Below the pieces are notes generated by a model. That model did no database searches and was not told where the DNA came from. It saw only the letters and a list, made by a program, of their open reading frames with translations. 64,000 nucleotides of DNA. It comes from Bacteroidaceae bacterium (lineage in GTDB: Bacteria > Bacteroidota > Bacteroidia > Bacteroidales > Bacteroidaceae). Position 1 is the first letter of the stretch; each line of letters opens with the position of its first letter. Positions 28,157 to 36,826 of the stretch are shown one piece after another. The stretch covers positions 1-64,000 of the forward strand of contig JAFZWK010000058.1 in the NCBI GenBank assembly GCA_017617335.1, in the 5' to 3' direction. Made by a program: the position numbers and the translations under genes.

Positions 28157-28210
28157 CAACACGTTGAAACCACAAAGTCAACACGTTGAAACTGCCAACA
28201 CAACACGTTG
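28157..28210 (+). repeat. Three perfect 22-bp-phased CAACACGTTG units
   Basis: Identical 10-mers at 28157-28166, 28179-28188 and 28201-28210. The first two also share the flanks AAAGT before and AAAC after, giving a longer dyad AAGTCAACACGTTGAAA. Confidence 0.92.
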
Positions 28211-28299
28211 TGATTCATCACCTGACAGCTACATTTGATGCATATTTTTCCACAAACGAGGGATTTCTTTGGTATGAGATAAAAAAGTTTGGAGGAAAG

Positions 28300-28331
28300 T
28301 TTGTTTGTAATTACAATATTTACTATCTTTG
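28300..28331 (+). promoter_or_regulatory. Promoter of the helical-protein gene
   Basis: TTTG at 28300-28303 (a second TTTG follows directly), 20 nt, then TATCTTTG at 28324-28331. The 5' leader before ATG 28420 is about 80 nt. Confidence 0.65.
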
Positions 28332-28419
28332 TAGCAGAGAAAAGTGGGGTATGCCATGAAGGAGAGTTGATAATTTACTTTAAATAACTTTTATTATTCA
28401 TCTATAAACGAACAAGATT

Positions 28420-29127
28420 ATGATACAGGAAGATGCAATCAAGAATGCTGCAGAGGAAGTGAAGGATGCAGTTGCCGAAAAGGTTGAGGCTGCTGCTGAA
28501 GAGGTTCAGACCGCTGCAGAGGAAGTGAAGGATGCTGTTGCAGAGAAGGTTGAGGCTGCTGCTGAAGAGGTTCAGACCGCTGCAGAGGAAGTGAAGGATG
28601 CAGTTGCAGAAAAGGTTGAGGCTGCTGCTGAGGCTCCAAGCGAGCTGAAGGATAAGCTGGAGGATGCGATTGATGGTGCCAAGGAGAAGTTTGAAGACTT
28701 GGTAGAGAAGGCAAAGAACGATGAGAACCTGAAGGCTGCAAAGGACAAGGTGGAGGATTTCATTGGTGACGTCAAGGAGAAAGTTGGCGACTTGGTAGAG
28801 AAGGCAAAGAACGATGAGAACCTGAAGGCTATCAAGGATAAAGTGGATGATGTGATTGACGACATCAAGGAAAATGAAACTGTAAAGAAAGTTCAGGACA
28901 AGGTTGAACAGGCTATTGATGACCTGAAGTCGAGTGAAACCCTAAAGAAGGTAAAGGATAAGGTGGATGAGACCATCGATCAGGTAGCCAACAGCGAGAC
29001 TGCAAAACAGGCTACAGAATTCGTGAAGGAGCAGACTCAGAAGGCAAGTGAGACTTTTGACCAAGTTTCAGCAGATGTAAAGAAATGTGGTTTCTGGCAG
29101 AAGATTAAATCTTGGTTAAAATTCTGA
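28420..29127 (+). CDS. Low-complexity amphipathic helical protein (LEA/YtxH-like)
   Basis: A 235-residue, highly charged, almost wholly helical protein with no signal peptide. Residues 10-71 are two full copies and one partial copy of a 22-residue unit (AAEEVKDAVAEKVEAAAEEV plus QT), each made of two 11-mers. Residues about 88-150 are two near-identical 31-residue units (DLVEKAKNDENLKA within each), followed by two 20-residue units (ETVKKVQDKVEQAIDDL type). The end (CGFWQKIKSWLKF) is hydrophobic and basic. The 11-residue period recalls LEA group 3 and apolipoprotein helices, which protect proteins or membranes in stress; the function here is inferred only. It has its own promoter and a terminator at 29166-29198. 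Confidence 0.7.
   Translation: MIQEDAIKNAAEEVKDAVAEKVEAAAEEVQTAAEEVKDAVAEKVEAAAEEVQTAAEEVKDAVAEKVEAAAEAPSELKDKLEDAIDGAKEKFEDLVEKAKNDENLKAAKDKVEDFIGDVKEKVGDLVEKAKNDENLKAIKDKVDDVIDDIKENETVKKVQDKVEQAIDDLKSSETLKKVKDKVDETIDQVANSETAKQATEFVKEQTQKASETFDQVSADVKKCGFWQKIKSWLKF
28447..28632 (+). repeat. 66-bp coding tandem repeat
   Basis: Two full 66-bp units (28447-28512, 28513-28578) and a 54-bp partial third, nearly identical at DNA level. Unit number changes would stay in frame and alter helix length by 22 residues. Confidence 0.88.
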
Positions 29128-29165
29128 TTCAGGTTTGACAATTGTCAAGAAAAAGTTGAATATTT

Positions 29166-29198
29166 GTGTCGCTCATTTTCTTGGGCGGCACTTTTTTT
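29166..29198 (+). terminator. Rho-independent terminator after the helical-protein gene
   Basis: GTGTCGCTC (29166-29174) pairs with GGGCGGCAC (29183-29191) using two G-U pairs around an 8-nt loop, followed by seven T (29192-29198). Confidence 0.75.
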
Positions 29199-29252
29199 GT
29201 TGAGAAAGGTGGAATAAAGTTTTGCGTTTTCCAAAGGAAAATGCATGAATGG

Positions 29253-29284
29253 TTTGGTGGTGAGGATTTTTTTTTCTAATTTTG
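29253..29284 (+). promoter_or_regulatory. Promoter of CotH protein copy 2
   Basis: TTTG at 29253-29256, 20 nt, then TAATTTTG at 29277-29284. The GTG start at 29304 follows after only about 13-20 nt of leader. Confidence 0.6.
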
Positions 29285-29303
29285 TGCCCCAATTAAAAAG
29301 ATT

Positions 29304-32300
29304 GTGAAGTTACGTTCAAGATTTGTACTTGCCCTGTTACTGATGTTCGTCTATGGACAGCTGTGGGCTGAAGGGGTGTATTCTCTGATCATAAACGAGA
29401 TAATGCCAGCCAATGTGGATTGTTTTGTTGACCCAAGCTGGAATTATGGCGGATGGATCGAGATATACAATCCTGGGGATACTTACGTTCAGCTTCGCAA
29501 TTGCTGGCTGAGTGATGATCCTGACAATTTAAAGAAGGTACACATCACGCAGTCTACCTTGGTGCGAGGTGGAGGGTTTATCAATTTGTGGTTTGACCAT
29601 CATGACAAGTACAAGCCCAGTCAGATAGACATGAAGTTGGATCAGGATGGAGGAACCCTCTATCTGAGTGACACAAATGGTAAGCTCATCCTTGAGCAGG
29701 AATATCCTCCTGCAATCCCTCGTGCCAGTTATGCCCGCAAGACAGATGGAGCTGACGAATGGGGTTGGACATCAGATCCCACTCCTGCTGCCACGAATGG
29801 TGAGGTGCAGTTTTGCGAGGAACGCTTGCCTGCCCCTGAGTTGACAAAAGAAAGCCAAGTCTTCACATCCTCCTTGATTGTGGGAGTGTCGAACATGCCC
29901 AAGGGTGCCATCCTGCGATACACCACAAATGGTTCCACTCCTACTTTAACCAAAGGAGAGACCAGCACAAGCGGAGCATTTGTTGTAAAGGAAACCACCA
30001 TTTATCGCTTTGCCTATTTCAAGGACGGATATCTTAGCAGCCCTGTGGTGACTCGTTCTTACATCAAGAGGGACAAGAACTTCACTCTGCCCATCATGTC
30101 CATTGTGACAGATCCTACAAATCTATATGGCGACAAGATGGGAGTGTTTGTGCGAGGAGTGAATGGAAGGCCTGGCAGGGGACAGAGTTCGGCCTGCAAC
30201 TGGAACATGGATTGGGACAGGCCTGTAAACTTTGAGATTCTGGATGCAGATGGAAACAGTTTGGTGAATCAGGAGACAGGATTGGCACGATGTGGAGGAT
30301 GGAGCCGTTCGTCAACTCCATACAGTTTCAAGATCAATGCTGCCAAGGTGTTTGAGGGACAGAACTCGTTGGATTACCAGTTCTTTGAAAGCAAGCCCTA
30401 CCTGAAGACCAAGAGCCTGCAGATACGCAATGGGGGAAATGACAATTCCTGTCGTGTGATGGACCCCTTCCTGCAAGAGTTGATACGCACCAGTGGGGTT
30501 GACTTGGATTGCCAGGCGTACACTCCTGTGTGTCATTACATTAACGGAGTGTATAAGGGCGTAATCAACATGAGAGAGCCCAGCAACAACAAGTTTGTTT
30601 TTTCCAATTATGGGCTTGACAAGGAAGAGATAGATCTTTTCGAGATAGATGCCGATAGTGGATACTGCCAACTGAACGGCACCAGAGAGGCATTTGAGAA
30701 ATGGTACACCTTGAGCAAAACGGCAAGCAATGCCAACAGCTACAAGCAGATTCATGAACTGGTTGACATCGATGAGTTCTGCAACTACATGGCTGCAGAG
30801 CTGTATTTGGCAAACTGGGATTGGCCCCAAAATAACATGAAGGCTTGGCGTCCTGTGATGGAGGGTGGCCGATTCCGTTTTATAGTTTATGATTTGGATG
30901 GTGCTTTCAACACCACAAGTCCCTTTAACGTGTTTGCAGGAAAGAAGACATATTCTTTCAATAAACTCTATGGGGAAAGTGTGGATCATTACACCAAGGA
31001 GATTGAGGTTGTGACCATCTTCCTGAATATGCTCAACAATGCAGACTTTCGCAAGCAGTTCATCGATGCTTTCTGTCTGATGGCTGGAAGTGTCTTTGAG
31101 CCAACCCGTTGCCAGCAACTCATCACAGAGATGGCAAATCGAGTGGCTGACATGCAGGTGCTGAATGACAATGGATATGGAAAGAACGAAAGCCCTTGGT
31201 CGAAAGCCAACAGCATGATAAGCAGCTTGAATGGTCGAGCAAAAAGTCTCTGCGCTTCCCTGAAGAGCTATAGCCCCATGAAACTTAGCAATGTGGATGC
31301 TCAGCAGCTTGCTCTTAGCTCGAATCTGGATAAAGCCACTTTGGAAGTGAATGGGCAACCAGTTCCCACAGGCAGCTTTGATGGCCAGCTCTTTCCTCCT
31401 GTCAAGCTGAAGGCAGAAGCCCCTGCAGGTTATGAGTTCCGTGGTTGGCAACTGATGACTGGCTCGATGATGGGAGTTGGCAAGCCTTTGTTCGAGTTGG
31501 GAAGCAAGTGGCGCTATAGTGACAAGGGAAGTATGGATGACAGCAAATGGAAGGAGATAACCTATGATGACTCGAGTTGGAAGGAAGGAAATGCTCCCTT
31601 GGGATATGCCTCAAATAACGGTCGATACAAGACTGTAATCAGTTATGGAGGCAATAACAGCAACAAATATATAACGTACTATTTCCGCAAGGTTTTTCTC
31701 CTGGATGAAACTCCAGATGAGAAGAACATCTACACGATGGATTATGTGCTGGATGACGGTATGGTAGTATATATAAACGGTACTGAGGCAGGACGCTTCA
31801 ATATGCCCATAGGAGCTGTTACTTATAATACTGTCAGTTCAACGTATGCTGGCGATGATCCTTTCAATGGAACCATCACGCTGGATTCCAAGCTCCTGAA
31901 GAAGGGATACAATGTGATAGCCGTTGAGGTTCACAACAACAGCAATACAAGTAGTGACATTTATTGGGACGCATCCATGAGTGTGATCATACCAGGCGAT
32001 GAGACAGACGTGGAGTTTGTGAGTGTTGAACCTGAGATAGAGATGCCTGCCAGTTCATCCAAGATAGGCTTGAAGGCTTACTTCAAGAAGAAGGAGAGCG
32101 AAGAATCATCCAGTAAGCAGCCTCCTGTTGTGATCAATGAGGTAAGCGCTGGAAACAGCGTGAATGTGAATGAGTATTTCAAGAAGAATGACTGGATAGA
32201 ACTCTACAACACGACCAGCGAGGACATTGATCTCGAGGGAATGTATCTCTCTGATTCCAAGAAAGATAACCATAAGACTGTAATCAGCGCAAATGGGACA

Positions 32301-32870
32301 GGGACGAGCACCATTATTCCTGCTTATGGATACAAGATCATCTGGTGTGACAAATTGGAAACCCTTTCTCAACTTCATGTGGACTTCAAGCTTTCCAATG
32401 AGGATGGAGAGTTTGTGATTCTGACAGCTCAGGATGATGCTTGGGCCGACACTTTGGTTTATTGTGCTCACGATGGTGGGGAGACGGTAGGTAGATATCC
32501 TGATGGATCAGACCAGCTTTATTTGATGACTCGACCTTCCATTGAGAGAGCAAACCGTATGAATAGTTACACAACTCCCTGGGAAGCCCCCAAGGATGCT
32601 GATGGCATAGAGAATGTGATAGAGAAGGAGCGTAGTGGTGCATTGAGCATAGCCTGTGTGGGTGATGAGCTTTTGCTGAAGAGCGAGGAGACATCTCATG
32701 CTGTGCTGTGTATCTATACAATAATGGGTCATGTCGTCTTTGTGGATAATGAGGAATTTGATTCCAGTGGCCACAAACGTATCTCCATAGCTCATCTGCC
32801 CAAGGGAGTCTATGTGGCCCGTCTCTCAGATGAAGAAGGTGACAAATGTGCCACGAAGTTTACGAGATAA
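29304..32870 (+). CDS. Secreted CotH-kinase/lamin-tail protein, copy 2
   Basis: 1188 residues with the same domain order as the gene at 9203 and roughly half of positions identical by eye. A GTG start is used: no ATG precedes the signal peptide (KLRSRFVLALLLMFVYGQLWA). Parts: lamin-tail domain (about 25-155, SLIINEIMPANVDCFVDPSWN in part), hexosaminidase-C-like domain (LRYTTNGSTPT), CotH domain (about 270-640, with INGVYKGVINMREPSNN and IVYDLDGAFN), jelly-roll-like domain, second lamin-tail domain (about 950-1100, VVINEVSAGNS) and a terminal sorting domain (LCIYTIMGHVV, then LPKGVYVARL). Type IX secretion to the surface is inferred. It lies outside the glycosidase cluster and ends 2 nt before the esterase gene. 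Confidence 0.8.
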   Translation: MKLRSRFVLALLLMFVYGQLWAEGVYSLIINEIMPANVDCFVDPSWNYGGWIEIYNPGDTYVQLRNCWLSDDPDNLKKVHITQSTLVRGGGFINLWFDHHDKYKPSQIDMKLDQDGGTLYLSDTNGKLILEQEYPPAIPRASYARKTDGADEWGWTSDPTPAATNGEVQFCEERLPAPELTKESQVFTSSLIVGVSNMPKGAILRYTTNGSTPTLTKGETSTSGAFVVKETTIYRFAYFKDGYLSSPVVTRSYIKRDKNFTLPIMSIVTDPTNLYGDKMGVFVRGVNGRPGRGQSSACNWNMDWDRPVNFEILDADGNSLVNQETGLARCGGWSRSSTPYSFKINAAKVFEGQNSLDYQFFESKPYLKTKSLQIRNGGNDNSCRVMDPFLQELIRTSGVDLDCQAYTPVCHYINGVYKGVINMREPSNNKFVFSNYGLDKEEIDLFEIDADSGYCQLNGTREAFEKWYTLSKTASNANSYKQIHELVDIDEFCNYMAAELYLANWDWPQNNMKAWRPVMEGGRFRFIVYDLDGAFNTTSPFNVFAGKKTYSFNKLYGESVDHYTKEIEVVTIFLNMLNNADFRKQFIDAFCLMAGSVFEPTRCQQLITEMANRVADMQVLNDNGYGKNESPWSKANSMISSLNGRAKSLCASLKSYSPMKLSNVDAQQLALSSNLDKATLEVNGQPVPTGSFDGQLFPPVKLKAEAPAGYEFRGWQLMTGSMMGVGKPLFELGSKWRYSDKGSMDDSKWKEITYDDSSWKEGNAPLGYASNNGRYKTVISYGGNNSNKYITYYFRKVFLLDETPDEKNIYTMDYVLDDGMVVYINGTEAGRFNMPIGAVTYNTVSSTYAGDDPFNGTITLDSKLLKKGYNVIAVEVHNNSNTSSDIYWDASMSVIIPGDETDVEFVSVEPEIEMPASSSKIGLKAYFKKKESEESSSKQPPVVINEVSAGNSVNVNEYFKKNDWIELYNTTSEDIDLEGMYLSDSKKDNHKTVISANGTGTSTIIPAYGYKIIWCDKLETLSQLHVDFKLSNEDGEFVILTAQDDAWADTLVYCAHDGGETVGRYPDGSDQLYLMTRPSIERANRMNSYTTPWEAPKDADGIENVIEKERSGALSIACVGDELLLKSEETSHAVLCIYTIMGHVVFVDNEEFDSSGHKRISIAHLPKGVYVARLSDEEGDKCATKFTR

Positions 32871-32872
32871 GA

Positions 32873-33466
32873 ATGAGTAAGAAGGTACTGTATCTGCATG
32901 GATTTGCATCGGCTGGAAGCACAGGAACTGCTACCACAATGCGTAACATGCTCTATCCTGTGGGAGTGAGTGTGGTGAGTCCTGACATTCCTGTCTCCCC
33001 TTTGGAAGCGCAGAAGATGCTGAAGGATTTGTTGGCAGCAGAGCATTTCGATTTGATTGTAGCCACCAGCATGGGTGCTATGTATGCAGAACAGCTTTAT
33101 GGTATCCCTCGTGTTCTGGTGAATCCCTCGTTCCACATGGCTCGCTTGCTCACATTCAGAGGTTTGGGGAAGCGGGAATTCAGAAACAAGCGTCAGGATG
33201 GAGCCAAGGAGTTCAAGGTAGACAAGCAGATGATACAAGAGTTTCAACAGGTTGAAAAAACCTCTTTCACAGGTGTGGATTCCCGTGAGAAAGAAATCGT
33301 TTGGGGACTCTTTGGAAATCAGGACAAGCTGGTGAATTGTCAGGCGGACTTCAAGAAGCATTATGGAGCCACACAGATGCGTCTCTTCGAGGGAGAGCAT
33401 TTCCTCAATGATAAGGTGTTGAGTAAGGTCGTTCTGCCTTTGGTGGAAGAGATTTTGGAAATATGA
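32873..33466 (+). CDS. YqiA/YcfP-like alpha/beta-hydrolase (esterase)
   Basis: A 197-residue cytosolic hydrolase. The start at 32873 (MSKKVLYLHGFAS) follows the CotH stop after 2 nt; an upstream in-frame ATG would overlap that gene. The oxyanion segment LYLHGFASAGSTGT, the nucleophile elbow ATSMGAMYA (an SxG variant of GxSxG) and a C-terminal His in FEGEHFLND place it in the YqiA/UPF0227 esterase group. Asp in FGNQDKLV would complete the triad. Substrate unknown; probably a small acyl ester. The tight spacing suggests it is cotranscribed with the CotH gene. Confidence 0.8.
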   Translation: MSKKVLYLHGFASAGSTGTATTMRNMLYPVGVSVVSPDIPVSPLEAQKMLKDLLAAEHFDLIVATSMGAMYAEQLYGIPRVLVNPSFHMARLLTFRGLGKREFRNKRQDGAKEFKVDKQMIQEFQQVEKTSFTGVDSREKEIVWGLFGNQDKLVNCQADFKKHYGATQMRLFEGEHFLNDKVLSKVVLPLVEEILEI

Positions 33467-33488
33467 ACAGTAATAAAGAATAAGAAAT

Positions 33489-34823
33489 ATGTTTGAAAAT
33501 TTAAGTGAAAGGCTTGAACGCTCGTTCAAGATTCTGAAAGGTGAAGGTAAAATTACTGAGATAAATGTTGCAGAAACCCTGAAGGATGTACGTCGTGCCC
33601 TTTTGGATGCTGATGTCAATTATAAGGTAGCCAAGAACTTTACTGATACCGTTAAGCAGAAAGCCTTGGGCCAGAACGTGCTGACAGCTGTGAAGCCCCA
33701 GCAGTTGATGGTAAAGATTGTGCATGACGAACTGGCTCAGCTGATGGGTGGAGAGACTACCGACATGAACCTGAAGGGTCATCCTGCGATTATCCTGATG
33801 GCAGGTTTGAATGGTGCCGGTAAGACCACCATGAGTGGAAAGCTTGCCAAGATGCTGAAGGAGAAGCGTCACATGAATCCTCTGCTTGCAGCCTGTGATA
33901 CCTTCCGCCCTGCTGCCATGGAACAGTTGCGGGTGTTGGGTGAGCAAGTGGGAGTTCCCGTCTTTATGGAACTGGGTGCCACCGACCCTGTGAAGGTTGC
34001 TATGGATGCCATTCAGGAATCCAAGGCCAAGGGGCATGATGTGCTGATCATAGACACCGCTGGTCGTCAGGCCATTGATGAGGAGTTGATGCAGCAGATT
34101 CAGGATATTCGGGATGCCGTGAATCCTGATGAGATTCTCTTTGTTGTGGATGCCATGACGGGTCAGGATGCAGTAAATACTGCTCTTGAGTTCAATAATC
34201 GTCTTGACTATACAGGTGTAGTTCTGACCAAGTTGGATGGTGACACTCGTGGTGGTGCTGCCTTGAGTATACGTGCTGTGGTGGATAAGCCCATCAAGTT
34301 TGTTGGAACAGGTGAAAAGATGGATGCAATCGATCCATTCCATCCCAGCCGTATGGCTGACCGTATCCTGGGTATGGGTGACATTGTTTCCTTGGTGGAA
34401 CGAGCTCAGGAACAGTATGATGAGGAAGAGGCTCGTCGTTTGCAGAGAAAGATTCAGAAGAATCAGTTCGACTTCAATGACTTCTATGGCCAGATTCAGC
34501 AGATTAAGAAGATGGGTAACCTGAAGGACTTGGCAAGCATGATACCTGGAGTAGGGAAGGCTCTGAAGGATGTGGATATCGATGATGATGCTTTCAAGAA
34601 GATAGAGGCCATCATCCAGAGCATGACACCTGCTGAACGCAAGAAACCTGAGTTGCTCAACACCAGCAGGCGTATGCGCATTGCCAAGGGTTCTGGTAAC
34701 AATATCCAAGAGGTGAATCGACTGATTAAGCAGTTCGATCAGACCCGCAAGATGATGAAGATGGTGACCAATGATAGTAAGATGGCCAAGATGGCTGGCA
34801 TGATGAACAAGTTTAGAAAATAA
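33489..34823 (+). CDS. ffh: Signal recognition particle protein Ffh
   Basis: A 444-residue GTPase that binds signal sequences and 4.5S RNA and hands ribosomes to FtsY. The N helical domain (1-90) is followed by the G domain: G1 GLNGAGKTT (about 107-115), G3 DTAGRQ, G4 TKLDGD. The C-terminal M domain (about 295-444) has the RNA-binding helix-loop-helix with PGVGKAL and the SxxRMRIAKGSG basic motif. The usual methionine-rich tail is moderate (KMMKMVTNDSKMAKMAGMM). Followed by folD after 7 nt. Confidence 0.96.
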   Translation: MFENLSERLERSFKILKGEGKITEINVAETLKDVRRALLDADVNYKVAKNFTDTVKQKALGQNVLTAVKPQQLMVKIVHDELAQLMGGETTDMNLKGHPAIILMAGLNGAGKTTMSGKLAKMLKEKRHMNPLLAACDTFRPAAMEQLRVLGEQVGVPVFMELGATDPVKVAMDAIQESKAKGHDVLIIDTAGRQAIDEELMQQIQDIRDAVNPDEILFVVDAMTGQDAVNTALEFNNRLDYTGVVLTKLDGDTRGGAALSIRAVVDKPIKFVGTGEKMDAIDPFHPSRMADRILGMGDIVSLVERAQEQYDEEEARRLQRKIQKNQFDFNDFYGQIQQIKKMGNLKDLASMIPGVGKALKDVDIDDDAFKKIEAIIQSMTPAERKKPELLNTSRRMRIAKGSGNNIQEVNRLIKQFDQTRKMMKMVTNDSKMAKMAGMMNKFRK

Positions 34824-34830
34824 TTAGATT

Positions 34831-35709
34831 ATGGTATTGATTGACGGAAAGGCTACAGCAGCCCAGATCAAGGCTGAGATAAAGGAAGAAGTGGAACAGA
34901 TTGTCAGCAAGGGAGGAAAACGTCCCCATCTGGCAGCTGTCCTTGTGGGTCACGATGGAGGCAGCGAGACCTATGTGAAGAATAAGGTGTTGGCTTGCGA
35001 GGCTTGTGGATTCCAGAGCACTCTGATTCGTTTTGAGGATGACATCACCGAGGAAACTCTCCTTGCTGAGGTAGAGAAACTGAACAGGGATGAAAGCATC
35101 GACGGATTCATTGTGCAGCTCCCCTTGCCTAAGCACATCAGCGAGCAGAAAGTGATAGAAGCCATTGATTACCGCAAGGATGTAGATGGATTCCATCCCA
35201 TCAATGTAGGGCGCATGGCCATTGGTCTGCCTTGCTACGTGAGTGCCACCCCTAAGGGAATCCTGGAACTGCTCAAGCGTTATGAAGTGCCCACGAGTGG
35301 CAGGAAATGTGTCATCCTGGGGAGAAGCAATATCGTAGGGAAACCTATGGCTCAGCTGATGATGCAGAAGCAGTATGGCGACAGTACTGTGACCGTCTGC
35401 CACAGTCATAGTGCAACCCTCAGGAAAGAATGTCAGGAAGCAGACATCATCATAGCCGCCATAGGGAAACCAGGCTTCCTCACGGCAGACATGGTAAAGC
35501 CTGGAGCAGCCATCATAGATGTGGGTACCACAAGAGTGCCTGATGCAACCCGCAAGAGTGGATTCCGTCTGTGTGGTGATGTGGATTTCGAGCATGTGTC
35601 TCCCCTCTGTTCCTTCATTACTCCAGTTCCAGGTGGAGTGGGGCCCATGACAATCTGCATGCTGATGCAGAATACACTTTCGGCAGCAAAAAAAGAATAT
35701 TATCGATAA
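34831..35709 (+). CDS. folD: Bifunctional methylenetetrahydrofolate dehydrogenase/cyclohydrolase FolD
   Basis: A 292-residue cytosolic enzyme converting 5,10-methylene-THF to 10-formyl-THF. Motifs: [11 protein letters not shown] with the catalytic Lys of the YxxxK site, [25 protein letters not shown], the Rossmann loop [11 protein letters not shown], and the C-terminal [10 protein letters not shown]. Length is standard. It sits directly behind ffh and in front of tRNA-His, which has its own promoter. Confidence 0.96.
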   Translation: MVLIDGKATAAQIKAEIKEEVEQIVSKGGKRPHLAAVLVGHDGGSETYVKNKVLACEACGFQSTLIRFEDDITEETLLAEVEKLNRDESIDGFIVQLPLPKHISEQKVIEAIDYRKDVDGFHPINVGRMAIGLPCYVSATPKGILELLKRYEVPTSGRKCVILGRSNIVGKPMAQLMMQKQYGDSTVTVCHSHSATLRKECQEADIIIAAIGKPGFLTADMVKPGAAIIDVGTTRVPDATRKSGFRLCGDVDFEHVSPLCSFITPVPGGVGPMTICMLMQNTLSAAKKEYYR

Positions 35710-35725
35710 AAAACTTGCCAAAAGT

Positions 35726-35756
35726 TTTGCAGATTCGAGGAAAAAGTATACCTTTG
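35726..35756 (+). promoter_or_regulatory. Promoter of tRNA-His
   Basis: TTTG at 35726-35729, 19 nt, then TACCTTTG at 35749-35756. It begins 17 nt after the folD stop. The -7 box is 43 nt upstream of the mature tRNA. Confidence 0.65.
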
Positions 35757-35798
35757 CAGTCGCATTCAGGAGAAGAACTCCTGGGTGTACTATAGATG

Positions 35799-35872
35799 GT
35801 GACTATAGTTCAGTTGGTTAGAGCGTCAGATTGTGGTTCTGAATGTCGTGGGTTCGAGTCCCACTAGTCACC
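35799..35872 (+). tRNA. tRNA-His (anticodon GUG)
   Basis: Full cloverleaf: acceptor GTGACTA pairs with TAGTCAC, anticodon stem TCAGA/TCTGA with loop TTGTGGT giving GUG, T loop GGTTCGAGTCC. The base at 35798 is G and the discriminator at 35872 is C, the extra G-1:C73 pair that marks tRNA-His. Confidence 0.96.
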
Positions 35873-35894
35873 CTCCATTTTTCCCCTCCCTCCG

Positions 35895-35940
35895 GAATCC
35901 CTGGTTAGTCGGTTTGATTAGCCGGGGATTCTTTCTTTTT
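35895..35940 (+). terminator. Rho-independent terminator after tRNA-His
   Basis: GAATCCCTGGTTA (35895-35907) pairs with TAGCCGGGGATTC (35919-35931) through a 13-bp stem with G-U pairs, followed by TTTCTTTTT. Confidence 0.8.
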
Positions 35941-35950
35941 GTGGTACTTA

Positions 35951-36065
35951 CCTTAGTCTCCCAGTCTTCCTAGTTCTCCTAGTTCCTCCCAGGCCGACTC
36001 GGCCTGGGAGTCAACTAGTCCAACTAGTCCTACTAGGTCTACTAGGTCTACTAGGTCTACTAGGG
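35951..36065. repeat. 9-bp CTAG repeat arms around a GC-rich palindrome
   Basis: Left arm 35951-35986 has four 9-mers (last two CCTAGTTCT and CCTAGTTCC). The centre, 35986-36010, is a perfect hairpin with 12-bp arms (CTCCCAGGCCGA) and a 1-nt loop. Right arm 36012-36065 has six 9-mers: CAACTAGTC twice, CTACTAGGT three times, then CTACTAGGG. The arms are broadly inverted relative to each other (CCTAGTT against AACTAG). The same 9-bp word family lies 3' of tRNA-Arg. Confidence 0.88.
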
Positions 36066-36070
36066 GGCGT

Positions 36071-36163
36071 TTAGTCCCCATCCTCCTCAGGCTGCAAGGT
36101 CTCTTGTCGCTTGGCATCAGCCACAGCATCTTCCTGAGCCTTTTTGTTGCGTTTTACATCCAC
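36071..36163 (-). pseudogene. Short charged ORF, possibly the 3' end of a lost gene
   Basis: Thirty codons from GTG 36163 to TAA, reading MDVKRNKKAQED and then AVADAKRQETLQPEEDGD. The composition is that of a hydrophilic C-terminal tail. Just upstream (to the right) an in-frame stop and the TAAATGG repeats interrupt any longer frame. It may be a real micro-protein or a gene remnant; no family is recognised. Confidence 0.3.
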
Positions 36164-36166
36164 CCC

Positions 36167-36217
36167 AAATGGCTAAATGGTAAATGGTAAATCGTAAATG
36201 GCTAAATGGTAGATGAC
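36167..36217. repeat. TAAATGG 7-mer tandem repeat
   Basis: A run of units such as TAAATGG, TAAATCG and CTAAATGG. The same word forms the right arm of the element inside the nqr operon (38244-38279). Confidence 0.8.
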
Positions 36218-36218
36218 T

Positions 36219-36250
36219 AAACGTGTTGTCTTTGGGGTTTCAACGTAATG
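36219..36250. repeat. 22-bp-phased CAACGTGTTG-type motifs
   Basis: AAACGTGTTG at 36219-36228 (one difference) and CAACGTAATG at 36241-36250 (two differences), 22 bp apart. A degraded member of the family. Confidence 0.55.
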
Positions 36251-36569
36251 AAAACCCTGCAAATTGTTTCAATTAGATAGGACAGTTGACCCTAATTTCC
36301 TGCACTTTCTGCCACCAGATTGGCCATTAGCGCAAAAAAAACTGCCATACGAGTAAAGAATGTGATTTTTTTTCTAACGCTGATGTGTGCGCTTATGATA
36401 GGAAAAAGCATCAAAACTGGCGATTCATACGCGTTTTTAATGCCTAATAGAGCATGATTTTGAAGCATTTTGTCCTTTTTTTGTGCTTTGCATCGCTGGA
36501 GCAGTTGCTTTTGAAATGCTGTAACTTATTGTAAATCTGCTTTTTAGATGAAATTAAACTTGATTTTTC

Positions 36570-36719
36570 ATTCCAATTCCAGTTATTCCAGTTGAAATTT
36601 AAGGTACCCCTTTCTCTTTAATATATTATATAACTAATTATATATTAATTACTTATAAAGTATATAGAAAGGGGTTAGGGTACTTGTTTTTCTAATTGGA
36701 ATTGGAATAACTGGAATAG
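36570..36719. repeat. Inverted tandem-repeat arms around an AT-rich palindrome
   Basis: Left arm 36570-36593 is ATTCCA followed by ATTCCAGTT twice. The right arm (about 36694-36719) contains the exact complement of ATTCCAGTTATTCCA at 36703-36717. An inner inverted pair (GTACCCCTTTC at 36604-36614; complement with three extra bases at 36667-36683) and an AT-only imperfect palindrome fill the middle. Confidence 0.85.
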
Positions 36720-36791
36720 ACTAGCCGTTGATAACTCACTCTTCCTCTACAAGGCCTTTAAGAGCCTGGCGAAGCTGCTACCTGAACATTC

Positions 36792-36826
36792 AAAAAAGAG
36801 ACCCACTCCGGAAGGAATGAGTCTCT
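36792..36826 (-). terminator. Terminator of the nqr operon
   Basis: On the minus strand AGAGACTCATTCC pairs with GGAGTGGGTCTCT (with G-U pairs) around TTCC-containing loop sequence, followed by a T-run. It lies about 50 nt after the nqrF stop. Confidence 0.78.

Larger units (their letters stand above)
28053..28419. other. Divergent intergenic region with 22-bp repeat array
   Basis: Between the divergent ligase and helical-protein genes. Holds a possible -7 box for the ligase (28079-28086, minus), three perfect 22-bp-spaced CAACACGTTG units (28157-28210) and a good promoter for the + gene (28300-28331). No coding sequence is seen. Confidence 0.75.

Noticed and set aside
33501..34709. A 402-codon minus-strand frame opposite ffh
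   Set aside because: The ffh frame has every GTPase motif; the antisense text is Leu/Ile/His-rich shadow with no family.
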